Source: UBA4466 sp963925035
Lineage (GTDB): Bacteria > Bacteroidota > Bacteroidia > Flavobacteriales_D > Crocinitomicaceae
Assembly: GCA_963925035.1 (NCBI GenBank)
Contig: CAWUSK010000034.1
Coordinates: forward strand, 1 to 36,891
Direction: 5' to 3'
Length of the DNA stretch: 36,891 bases
Of this stretch, positions 1-7,084 are shown in pieces. The stretch's first letter is position 1. Each line of letters starts with the position of its first letter. Position numbers and translations under genes: made by a program. The notes under the pieces were generated by a model that had not been told where the DNA came from, ran no database searches, and was given only the letters and a program-made list of their open reading frames with translations.

Positions 1-351
1 CTGCATTACCAATTTTCCCTGTGCATCATACAGTGTGTAGGTCACATTCTCGAACGTGCTTGTTCTGATATTCAATACATCTTCTGTTGGGTTGGGGTAA
101 ATAATGGCTTCGTAGTTGGGAGCAAAATCCTCCACGCCTAAAAAGTTCCAGTTCGTTTGATGGAAACCTTGCGTAAGGTCGTTGGTTCCATCGGTTCCTG
201 TGGCTATAATTACTTCGCCTAGGGTAAAGTCTATGCTTCCACTTCCATTGGAGTATGAATCTCCTTGAATGGATACGACTTCCTGTGCTGAGACACTACC
301 CGTAGCTAAAAGCGAAAATAGCACGAGTGTGTGTTTTTTCATATTTAACAT
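1..351 (-). CDS. Secreted protein with T9SS type A sorting domain (partial, 3' end off window)
   Basis: The minus-strand frame is open from the left edge to 351. It begins with an N-terminal signal peptide ending near the Ala-Gln of VSAQ, then a short region rich in Gly, Ser and Thr (LGEVIIATGTDGTNDLTQGF). A typical T9SS type A sorting domain follows, with its hallmark IYPNPTEDVLNI; the domain continues past position 1, so the stop is not seen. The start could be the ATG at 351 or the one at 342 (MLNMKK or MKK). This short layout, with a signal peptide, a 'GE...QGFHQ' segment and the sorting domain, is common among small secreted Bacteroidota proteins of unknown function. The signal peptide implies Sec export to the periplasm, and the sorting domain implies transfer across the outer membrane by the PorSS/T9SS machinery. 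Confidence 0.85.
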   Translation of the reverse strand, partial: MLNMKKHTLVLFSLLATGSVSAQEVVSIQGDSYSNGSGSIDFTLGEVIIATGTDGTNDLTQGFHQTNWNFLGVEDFAPNYEAIIYPNPTEDVLNIRTSTFENVTYTLYDAQGKLVMQ

Positions 352-643
352 ATTTAGGCCCACAAAATATTGATTATTAATAAATTTTCCAAATTCTGTA
401 TGTGTGTATGTGTGTGGAAAAAGAAGAAGGATGGTTATAACAATCGCTAAAAACCATACGGGTTTATGGCTTCGGGTAATAATTTAAAAGTGAAAAAACA
501 TTATTATCTTCGTTAAACGAATTTGGTTAAATGAGCCGTACGGTTCCTAGCCTGAGCCGTTAATCCAACAGCCAATAAATCAAGTCGAGCTGAGCTGCAA
601 TAATTTGTAAAAGTGAGATCGTTGAACCTATCACCATTATTAT

Positions 644-913
644 TCAATTCTTTTTTGTCAGTAGTTTTTGCTTAATAGCGAATGGCAAAAGTAGTATACA
701 AACAATGTTTCCATAAACAACCATAATCATTCCCATTGCCGAAAAAAAGTATAATACTGGAAACCCAATGCTTTTGGGATCATTCAAGGAAGGAATTGGA
801 AAATGACCAAGTTTAAGCCAGCATAAAATTGTAAACAATTACAGAATAGATATCCAAATAAGTGGTATAACCGCAATCCCATGTATAATTACTTTTCCAA
901 TTTTTATATTCAT
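644..913 (-). pseudogene. Small two-TM membrane protein gene interrupted by one in-frame TAA
   Basis: Reading minus from the ATG at 913-911 gives 24 codons (starting MNIKIGKVIIHG), then a TAA at 841-839, then 64 more codons in the same frame to a TGA at 646-644. The stop falls inside the first hydrophobic segment (VIPLIWISIL-stop-LFTILCWL), so neither half alone holds a complete first helix. After it come a soluble PIPSLNDPKS loop, a second hydrophobic segment (FFSAMGMIMVVYGNIVCILLLPF) and a basic tail KQKLLTKKN. That helix-loop-helix-basic-tail order reads like a real small inner-membrane protein. A TTG directly after the stop could restart translation but would give a truncated helix. A nonsense mutation is most likely; a sequencing error or recoding is possible. 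The function is unknown. Confidence 0.55.
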
Positions 914-956
914 AGGACAATTTATTGTTCAAGAACTTGCGTCAATAATGAATATT

Positions 957-1020
957 GTTTTAACTGCCTGTTTAAGGAGGCGGAATCTCCACTTCGATGT
1001 ATCAATTCATTAGTTAAAAC
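957..1020. repeat. 9-base inverted repeat, 46-base spacer
   Basis: GTTTTAACT at 957-965 is matched exactly in reverse complement by AGTTAAAAC at 1012-1020. The spacer includes a small GGAG/CTCC hairpin. No gene product is associated, and the boundaries do not show a duplicated target site. Confidence 0.5.
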
Positions 1021-1045
1021 TCAGCTAAAGAGATTAAACCATTCA

Positions 1046-1063
1046 ACTTCAATGCTTTGAAGT
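1046..1063. repeat. Hairpin downstream of the helicase gene
   Basis: ACTTCAA (1046-1052) and TTGAAGT (1057-1063) form a perfect 7-bp stem with a 4-base TGCT loop, 35 bases past the helicase stop. There is no T-run on the minus side, so it is a poor intrinsic terminator. It may be a 3'-end processing or stability hairpin. Confidence 0.35.
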
Positions 1064-1097
1064 AATCGTACCGCAGCGCAAGTCAATTTATTACAAT

Positions 1098-2324
1098 CTA
1101 CCACTCATCTTCTGTTTTGTCCCATTCGTTCTGCTCCTTTATCATCTTTTTCCAATTGTAGGAACCATCGTCGGTATCGTCTAAGATATCTTTGTACTCA
1201 CCTAAAGAAAGGTCGTAACGGTCAATTTCATCACCTGTGTACTTTTCAATCGCTTTCAATAATTCATTCTCGCTTTCACTGCAAAACGAAATAGCTTGTC
1301 CTCTGTTCTTTCCTCTTCCTGTTCTTCCGCATCGGTGAACGTAGTTTTCAGGATTGTCTGGAATGTCATAATTCACTACACAATCAACGTCTGGAATATC
1401 AATTCCGCGACAAGCAACATCCGTTGTAATCAATATCTTGTTTTCGCCGCTTCTAAAGCGATCTAAAATAGCAAACCTGTCTTGCTGCTCTAAACCACCA
1501 TGAAGTGCTTCAGACGAAATCTGAACGCGTTCCATGGCAGACACAACTCTTTCTACACGAACTTTAGTTCGAACAAAAATAACCATCTTCATTTCCAAGT
1601 TTTCCTTGATGATATTCTCTAAGAAAAAACGTTTATCATCCATTTCGACTTCTAAAATGGAATGGGAAATTGTTTTTGCTACCGGATTCTTTGGTGAAAT
1701 TTGAATTCGTATTGCGTTTCGCACAACATCGTATGCTAAAGATTTAATTTTCTTTGAAATTGTCGCTGAAAAGAAAAGTGTTTGACGTTTTTGCGGAATG
1801 TGTTTCATGACATCCGTAATGTCTTTTGTAAACCCTAAGTCCAACATTAAATCTGCCTCGTCCAATACCAAAAATTGAATCCCAGTAATGTCAATTGCAC
1901 CTTGAGATATCAAATCGAACATTCTACCTGGCGTTGTTACCAAAATATCAATTCCGTTGTTCAGTGTTCTAATCTGTTGCTCTTGCTCTACTCCACCAAA
2001 AAGTCCAAACGTTTTAACGTTTGTGTTTTTCCCTAACTCTTGGTACACTTTTGAAATTTGTTTTGCCAACTCACGTGTTGGAACCATTACCAAGCAACGA
2101 ATTCCAGACTTCTTGTACTTCAACTTATTGCGGTGGATTTTATCTAAAGTAGGAATTGCAAATGCCGCAGTTTTACCTGTTCCAGTTTGAGCGATTGCCA
2201 TAACATCTTCTCCATCTAAAATATGTTGAATTGCTTTGAACTGAATGTCCGTAGGTTTATTAAACCCTAGTACAGTCAACTGTTCTTTTATTTCTTTCGA
2301 GATGTTATAGTCTGAAAATTTCAT
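1098..2324 (-). CDS. DEAD-box ATP-dependent RNA helicase (RhlE-like)
   Basis: This is a 408-residue superfamily 2 RNA helicase with the full motif set: Q motif around residues 15-28 (GFNKPTDIQ), Walker A AQTGTGKT (45-52), PTRELA (82-87), TPGR (131-134), DEAD (155-158), SAT (186-188), TTDVACRGIDI (300-310) and HRCGRTGRG (330-338). All catalytic residues are present, so it should unwind short RNA duplexes using ATP, probably in ribosome assembly or mRNA turnover. The tail after the second RecA domain is short and acidic (ends DKTEDEW), not the long basic Arg/Gly tail of many RhlE proteins. The start is set at MKFSDYN (ATG 2324); an in-frame extension to 2372 would run back through the terminator at 2341-2367 and is rejected. 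The exact subfamily is uncertain. Confidence 0.93.
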   Translation of the reverse strand: MKFSDYNISKEIKEQLTVLGFNKPTDIQFKAIQHILDGEDVMAIAQTGTGKTAAFAIPTLDKIHRNKLKYKKSGIRCLVMVPTRELAKQISKVYQELGKNTNVKTFGLFGGVEQEQQIRTLNNGIDILVTTPGRMFDLISQGAIDITGIQFLVLDEADLMLDLGFTKDITDVMKHIPQKRQTLFFSATISKKIKSLAYDVVRNAIRIQISPKNPVAKTISHSILEVEMDDKRFFLENIIKENLEMKMVIFVRTKVRVERVVSAMERVQISSEALHGGLEQQDRFAILDRFRSGENKILITTDVACRGIDIPDVDCVVNYDIPDNPENYVHRCGRTGRGKNRGQAISFCSESENELLKAIEKYTGDEIDRYDLSLGEYKDILDDTDDGSYNWKKMIKEQNEWDKTEDEW

Positions 2325-2340
2325 AGCATTAGATTTACAC

Positions 2341-2367
2341 AAAAAACCGCCTACCAAAGGCAGACGG
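2341..2367 (-). terminator. Rho-independent terminator of the barrel-Nif3-zinc ribbon operon
   Basis: On the minus strand the 9-bp stem CCGTCTGCC/GGTAGGCGG (two G-T pairs, TTT loop) is followed directly by six T. It lies 27 bases past the stop of the zinc-ribbon gene (2394) and 17 bases before the helicase start, so it separates the two transcription units. Confidence 0.85.
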
Positions 2368-2393
2368 TTCAATAAATAATATTTAGATTAATC

Positions 2394-3143
2394 TTAATCT
2401 TCTTTTTCTTCTGGCATCAAAATTCTACCACAGTGCTCACAAACGATTACTTTTCGTTTTGCACGAATATCTAATTGACGTTGTGGTGGAATTTTATTGT
2501 AACATCCTCCACAAGAATCACGCTCAACACGAACAACAGCTAAACCATTGATTGCACTTTCTCTTAGACGAGTATAAGCAACAGCCAAACGAGATTCTAA
2601 TTTACCTAAAGCGGTAGTAGATTTCTTTGTTAACTTTTCTTCTTGCGATTGTGTTTCAGCAATAATTTCATCTAACTCAGCTTTTTTATTCGCTAAATCA
2701 GTTCCTCTAAATTCTCTGCGTTCTTTAGCTTCATCCAAAATTTCTTTCTTGTGAGCAATCTTCGCTTTTCCTTCTTTCGTGCGTTTCTCGTTCAATTGAA
2801 TTTCCAATTCTTGGAATTCAATTTCTTTAGAAATCGAATCGAATTCTCTATTGTTACGAACGTTATTTTGTTGCGTTTTGTATTTTACAATAGCTGCTTC
2901 AGCATCCTTAGTACTGTTTTTTCTATCAGAAATATCAGTATCTAACTCTTTTATCTCGTCTTGCATTTTTGAAATACGAAGATTCAATCCTTCAACCTCA
3001 TCTTCCAAATCTTGCACTTCCAAAGGCAACTCCCCTCTTACAGTTTTAATTCTATCAATCTCAGAATCAATCAATTGTAATTCAAATAAACTTTCTAATT
3101 TGTCTGAAGTTGATCCTTCGTTTTTAGTTGCCGCTTTTGCCAT
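2394..3143 (-). CDS. Coiled-coil protein with C-terminal C4 zinc ribbon
   Basis: The protein has 249 residues. Residues about 15-180 are charged and heptad-like (Leu/Ile with Glu/Lys), predicted to form a long antiparallel coiled-coil hairpin. The C-terminus carries two CxxC knuckles, C211/C214 (DSCGGC) and C235/C238 (CEHCGR), forming a zinc ribbon (zf-RING_7 / CT398-HP0958 type family). Family members act as adaptors in RNA or protein complexes; the exact partner here is unknown. The start is one base beyond the stop of the upstream Nif3-like gene (3145), indicating translational coupling, and the unit ends at the terminator at 2341-2367. Nif3-like genes next to this zinc-ribbon protein are a recurrent pairing in Bacteroidota (recalled, not checked). 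Confidence 0.88.
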   Translation of the reverse strand: MAKAATKNEGSTSDKLESLFELQLIDSEIDRIKTVRGELPLEVQDLEDEVEGLNLRISKMQDEIKELDTDISDRKNSTKDAEAAIVKYKTQQNNVRNNREFDSISKEIEFQELEIQLNEKRTKEGKAKIAHKKEILDEAKERREFRGTDLANKKAELDEIIAETQSQEEKLTKKSTTALGKLESRLAVAYTRLRESAINGLAVVRVERDSCGGCYNKIPPQRQLDIRAKRKVIVCEHCGRILMPEEKED

Positions 3144-3144
3144 T

Positions 3145-4239
3145 CTAAAAATATTTTATTGGGTTTGTATTTTCCTTCGTTAATTGAACCGCAAATTTAG
3201 TGAATTTTTTTGTCAAAATACGCTCTAATCGATGAGAAGTATATTGTTCGCTTTCAAAATGTCCGATATCTGCGATAACAATCTGTTTATCAGCATCAAA
3301 AAACTCGTGGTATTTAAAATCTCCAGTAATGAATATATCTGCTTTTTTACTTTTTGCATTTTCAAGTAGAAAACTTCCTGAACCACCGCAAAATGCAACG
3401 GTTTTAATCTTCTTACCCAATAGCTCTGTATGTCGAATCACACCACAATTGAACGTTGATTTCAATTGCGTTAAGAATGTAAACTCGTCCATTTCATCCT
3501 CCAATTCTCCAATCATTCCTGACCCTTCAAATTGATTTTTATTTTTGAGAACGTAAACATCATGTGCCACTTCTTCATACGGATGTGCTTCCATCATTGC
3601 CGAAAGAACTGCTCCAATGACGTACTGAGAGCAAAGTACTTCTACCCTAACCTCAGTTACATTTGATAATTCTCCCGGCTTTCCTTCAAATGGTCTTGCA
3701 TTCTCACTAGGTTTAAACGTTCCTGTTCCTTCTGTTTGAAAACTACATTCAGAATATTCACCAATATCTCCAGCTCCAACTGCAAACATTGCCTTTAAAA
3801 CTTTTTCTTTATTGGCTTGCGGGACAAAAAACGAAATTTTAGAAAGTACATTCAATTTTGGTGCTAATATTTTTCGGTTCATTAATTTCAATCGGTCCGC
3901 AATTTCATCGTTCACTCCAAACCTGTAATTGTCAAAATTGGTGTGAATAGCATAAATAGCAATGTCATTTTTAATTGCTTTTATGACCGTTCGTTCAATA
4001 TAATTGGAATTATTTAGCTTCTTTAGACCTTGAAAAATAATCGGGTGATGTGCAATAATCAATTCACATCCAGATTCAATCGCCTCATCAACAGTTGATT
4101 CAATGCAATCTAAACTGATCAATGCCTTTGTAACTTCTTTAGAAAATTCACCAACAATTAAACCGGAATTATCGTACGACTCCTGGCTGGAAATTGGCGC
4201 CAAAGATTCTAAATAATCTGTAATTTCTTTAATTTTCAT
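3145..4239 (-). CDS. Nif3-like dinuclear metal-centre protein (YqfO family)
   Basis: This 364-residue protein is the long form of the Nif3/GTP cyclohydrolase I type 2 family, with an inserted PII-like domain between the two halves of the Nif3 fold (roughly residues 125-240). Metal ligands are visible: IIAHHPI (H64, H65), IHTNFD (D103) and a C-terminal HFESEQ (327-332). Family members form toroidal hexamers holding two metal ions; the biochemical role is still unsettled, and annotation as GTP cyclohydrolase should not be taken as proven. It is the middle gene of the operon: 9 bases after the barrel protein and 1 base before the zinc-ribbon start. The ATG at 4239 gives the conserved N-terminus MKIKEITDYLE. 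Confidence 0.92.
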   Translation of the reverse strand: MKIKEITDYLESLAPISSQESYDNSGLIVGEFSKEVTKALISLDCIESTVDEAIESGCELIIAHHPIIFQGLKKLNNSNYIERTVIKAIKNDIAIYAIHTNFDNYRFGVNDEIADRLKLMNRKILAPKLNVLSKISFFVPQANKEKVLKAMFAVGAGDIGEYSECSFQTEGTGTFKPSENARPFEGKPGELSNVTEVRVEVLCSQYVIGAVLSAMMEAHPYEEVAHDVYVLKNKNQFEGSGMIGELEDEMDEFTFLTQLKSTFNCGVIRHTELLGKKIKTVAFCGGSGSFLLENAKSKKADIFITGDFKYHEFFDADKQIVIADIGHFESEQYTSHRLERILTKKFTKFAVQLTKENTNPIKYF

Positions 4240-4248
4240 TTCAATTAA

Positions 4249-5028
4249 TTATAAGCGCACAACTATTCCTGCGTTAATTCCTAATGCTCGTGCATAGTGC
4301 TTATAGGCATCTTGCTTAGAATTACTAGAATTCAATTGAATACGGTATTCTGGGACAATTTGCAAAGACCATCGGTCACCAAGCTCAAACTGCACTCCTG
4401 CAGAAATGGTTGCGCTAATCGCAAAGGAATTAAATCCTGTTGTTGTTTTAAATGTCTCAGAATCCTCAAATCCCTCTGAGGTTTTCCAACTTCTATCTTG
4501 CTTGTAACGGACAAACATCTGTGGAGTTATTCCTACTCCTCCAAGAAATATGATTGATTTTCCATACGTGTAATAAATCCTAATAGGAATCGCTAAATAT
4601 GAATATTCAGTTACGTACGAATAAGCTGTATCAACTCCTTCAAAATTGTATTTTTCAGAATTTCTAATGAACGCAATTCCACCTTCAAACGCAATGTTTT
4701 TATGGATTTGATTTCTAAACCCTAATCCAAACGACCATTTATTTCCAGCTTCTTCATTCCCACGCTCTCCTAATGAATCGCCAAATAATCCTTCATTCAC
4801 AATTAACTTTCGTGGAGTGAACGACCAGTTGATGTTAAAATAAAGTGATGTAGCACTCAATGAATCCTTATCTCTCAACTCTTTTGCCTTTTTCACTTTT
4901 TCAACTTTTTCTTCTTTCGCTGTGCTTTCCCTAGACATTTCGATTTGCGAAATAGCACTAAAACCATTCATTAAAAGGATAAAACAAACTAAATTCCTCC
5001 ACATCTTTAAACGCATAATTTCATTCAT
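4249..5028 (-). CDS. Outer-membrane beta-barrel protein
   Basis: This protein of up to 259 residues has an N-terminal signal peptide (core LVCFILLMNGFSAISQ) and a lysine/glutamate-rich linker (about residues 35-55). The remainder is made of alternating aromatic/hydrophobic strands (for example WSFGLGFRNQIHKNIAFEGG and AISATISAGVQFEL), ending in the strand NAGIVVRL, as expected for a small 8-strand outer-membrane barrel (OMP_b-brl type). The ATG at 5028 is favoured because a GAGGAAAT sequence sits just upstream; in-frame ATGs at 5016 and 5004 also keep the signal core. It is the first gene of the operon with the Nif3-like and zinc-ribbon genes and has a well-formed promoter at 5052-5059. Its specific role is unknown. 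Confidence 0.8.
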   Translation of the reverse strand: MNEIMRLKMWRNLVCFILLMNGFSAISQIEMSRESTAKEEKVEKVKKAKELRDKDSLSATSLYFNINWSFTPRKLIVNEGLFGDSLGERGNEEAGNKWSFGLGFRNQIHKNIAFEGGIAFIRNSEKYNFEGVDTAYSYVTEYSYLAIPIRIYYTYGKSIIFLGGVGITPQMFVRYKQDRSWKTSEGFEDSETFKTTTGFNSFAISATISAGVQFELGDRWSLQIVPEYRIQLNSSNSKQDAYKHYARALGINAGIVVRL

Positions 5029-5051
5029 AATATTTCCTCTAATTTATTTAT

Positions 5052-5084
5052 CAAAAGTATAAATTACAAGTTGACTAGTTCAAA
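5052..5084 (-). promoter_or_regulatory. Promoter of the barrel-Nif3-zinc ribbon operon
   Basis: On the minus strand a -7 box TACTTTTG (5059-5052) fits the Bacteroidota consensus TAnnTTTG, with a -33 TTTG (5084-5081) 21 bases upstream. It lies 23 bases before the ATG at 5028 and is the mirror image of the box at 5121-5128. Confidence 0.7.
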
Positions 5085-5120
5085 TTAATTAAAGAAATCC
5101 AAAAAGCGGTGAATAATTTA

Positions 5121-5128
5121 TACTTTTG
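5121..5128 (+). promoter_or_regulatory. -7 promoter box of the LtaS-like gene
   Basis: TACTTTTG matches TAnnTTTG. The likely ATG (5135) is only 6 bases after the box, so the transcript would be leaderless or nearly so. No clear -33 TTTG is seen about 20 bases upstream. Confidence 0.6.
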
Positions 5129-5134
5129 AATCAA

Positions 5135-7084
5135 ATGAAACGAATTTTGGCCTTTATCCCGGAACATGTCTCAACGTTACTAAAACGTATGCTGATATCT
5201 GTTTTATTGCTCTATATCACACGCTTAATATTTTTCGGATTCAATTTTAGTGCCTTTCCACGCTTAGAATTCTTCGATTTTTTCGTTGCACTTTGGTTTG
5301 ATATGATTACCGTGGCGCTGTTTTATGTGCCGTATTACATCCTATTTCTTCTCCCTTTTCCAATTCGAGGCTATAAAATTCACCGTGCATTCTTCAAAAT
5401 TTTATTCCACGGTACAAACACTATTTTAATTTTACCAAACTTATTGGACATTGAATACTTCAAATACACAAGTAAACGCTCGACTTTTGACCTGTTCTCG
5501 GTTTTAGGCGCAGGAAATGACTTTGCGCAACTTGTGACATCCTTCCTAAAAGATTCATGGATGGTTTTGATTATCTTGATTTTACTTCTCATTTTATCAG
5601 AATTCCTATACAGAAAAACGCAGCGTTCTTTTCAGACGTTCAGCACTATAAAAAAAGGATTTTACAAGATGAATTTCATTTCCATGGTTGTGGTAATTGC
5701 ACTTCTAGTGCTAACTGCTCGTGGTGGATTGGGCTTACGTCCAACTGGAATTATTGAAGCTTCCAAGTATTCAAAAGGAGAAAATACTGCCTTTGTGCTT
5801 CCTACGCCTTTTACAATGATTAAAACAATGGATCAAAGCAGTTTGGTATTGGTCGAATATTTTAAAGAAGACGAAGTAGGCAAATATTTTAATCCAATTA
5901 AGACAAGTAACCCTCAAAACATACTTCCTGACAAAACCAATGTCATGGTGATTTTACTTGAAAGTTTCGGGAAAGAATTTGTTGGCGCATACAACAATGG
6001 AAAAGGTTATACTCCTTTCTTAGATTCATTAATTGAAGTCTCGTTATCGTTTAACAATGGCTTCGCGAACGGAAAGAAATCAATAGAAGCGGTTCCTGCA
6101 ATTCTAGCTTCTATGCCAACTTTAATGGACAGTCCTTACATCTCTTCACCTTACGGAGACAACGCAATCAACAGTTTGCCAAGTATTTTAGGGAAGTTTG
6201 GATATGAATCAGCATTCTATCACGGTGCAACAAACGGCTCCATGCGATTTGATGCTTTTACTGCATTGACTGGATTCGACCACTACTTCGGACGATTCGA
6301 ATACAACAACGACGAACATTTTGATCAAACCTGGGGGATTTTAGACGAATACTTCAATCCGTGGACTGCAAAAAAGGCAACTGAATTACACGAGCCGTTC
6401 TTTGGAACATTGTTCACCATTTCTTCCCATCATCCATACTTCATTCCGAAGCACATGAAAAACAAGGTAAAGAAAGGTCCGCAGCCTATCTGCGCATCTA
6501 TTAGTTATGGTGATTATGCCTTGCAAAAGTTTTTCCAAGAAGCGAAGAAACAACCGTGGTATGAAAATACGCTTTTTGTAATACTTGCAGACCATACACC
6601 TGCGACTACAACTGCACTTTACAACACGCGAACTCAGATGTACCGCATTCCAATTTTATTTTATCATCCAAGTGGTAAAATAAAAGCACAAAAAAGCAAT
6701 GAAATCTTCCAACAACTCGATATTTTACCGACAATTATCGACCTAGTAAACGTTGAAACTAAATATTATGCATACGGTAATTCTTACTACGATAAGTCTG
6801 AAAAAGAGGCAATTACTTACATTGAAGGAAGCTATTATTACTTCAAAAACAACTTTATGACCACCTTCACGAACGAAAGGGCACGAAATTTGTATGATTT
6901 CACAACTATGAGCACGGAAGTTTCTGACTCTTTGGCTGGCCATAAGAAGGAAGTTAAAGCGAACGAAAAAAGGTTAAAGGCCTTGATTCAGCAGTACAAC
7001 CGTGATTTGATTATGAATCAAACTACAGTAAATGAAAAAGAAAATTCGCTTCATCATAAACCCAATATCGGGCTTAGGGAATAA
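5135..7084 (+). CDS. LtaS-like membrane phosphoglycerol transferase / sulfatase family protein
   Basis: The 649-residue protein has about five N-terminal transmembrane segments (residues about 15-210) followed by a large extracytoplasmic alkaline-phosphatase-fold domain. Active-site features of the LTA synthase/sulfatase family are visible: LLESFG (metal ligand E276), NGKKSIEA with probable nucleophile S316 (Thr in Gram-positive LtaS), a histidine-rich SSHHPY segment and LADHTP (D486, H487). Relatives move phosphoglycerol from phosphatidylglycerol to a glycan, releasing diacylglycerol; others are phosphoethanolamine transferases or sulfatases, so the substrate is inferred only. The ATG at 5135 is preferred; the in-frame TTG at 5126 lies inside the -7 box. 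The last 53 bases overlap the lipid kinase gene, suggesting coupled synthesis. Confidence 0.88.
   Translation: MKRILAFIPEHVSTLLKRMLISVLLLYITRLIFFGFNFSAFPRLEFFDFFVALWFDMITVALFYVPYYILFLLPFPIRGYKIHRAFFKILFHGTNTILILPNLLDIEYFKYTSKRSTFDLFSVLGAGNDFAQLVTSFLKDSWMVLIILILLLILSEFLYRKTQRSFQTFSTIKKGFYKMNFISMVVVIALLVLTARGGLGLRPTGIIEASKYSKGENTAFVLPTPFTMIKTMDQSSLVLVEYFKEDEVGKYFNPIKTSNPQNILPDKTNVMVILLESFGKEFVGAYNNGKGYTPFLDSLIEVSLSFNNGFANGKKSIEAVPAILASMPTLMDSPYISSPYGDNAINSLPSILGKFGYESAFYHGATNGSMRFDAFTALTGFDHYFGRFEYNNDEHFDQTWGILDEYFNPWTAKKATELHEPFFGTLFTISSHHPYFIPKHMKNKVKKGPQPICASISYGDYALQKFFQEAKKQPWYENTLFVILADHTPATTTALYNTRTQMYRIPILFYHPSGKIKAQKSNEIFQQLDILPTIIDLVNVETKYYAYGNSYYDKSEKEAITYIEGSYYYFKNNFMTTFTNERARNLYDFTTMSTEVSDSLAGHKKEVKANEKRLKALIQQYNRDLIMNQTTVNEKENSLHHKPNIGLRE

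Larger units (their letters stand above)
352..1097. other. Gene-poor interval with repeats and one broken gene
   Basis: This is the only gap over 300 bases. Apart from the interrupted small membrane gene (644-913) no coding frame is convincing. It holds a TG-rich simple repeat (397-417), a 14-base near-palindrome GAGCCGTACGGTTC (533-546) with a second GAGCCGT at 554-560, a perfect 9-base inverted repeat (957-965 and 1012-1020) and a 7-bp hairpin (1046-1063). No transposase remnant or target-site duplication was recognised. It looks like a decaying intergenic region. Confidence 0.6.
5051..5129. repeat. Perfect 16-base inverted repeat at divergent promoters
   Basis: TAATTTATACTTTTGA occurs on the plus strand at 5114-5129 and, exactly reverse-complemented, at 5051-5066, with a 47-base spacer. 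Each copy contains a TACTTTTG -7 box, so the two divergent promoters are mirror images. Confidence 0.9.

Noticed and set aside
397..417. TG-rich simple repeat as a phase-variation tract
   Set aside because: Only about 21 bases, imperfect, and not placed within a coding start or between promoter elements of a recognisable gene.
2325..2372. N-terminal extension of the RNA helicase
   Set aside because: The extra codons run through the terminator hairpin 2341-2367, and the family N-terminus fits MKFSDYN at 2324.
2851..3183. 110-codon plus-strand frame opposite the zinc-ribbon gene
   Set aside because: The Ser/Phe/Cys-rich composition is the complement of a coiled-coil gene; no family resemblance.
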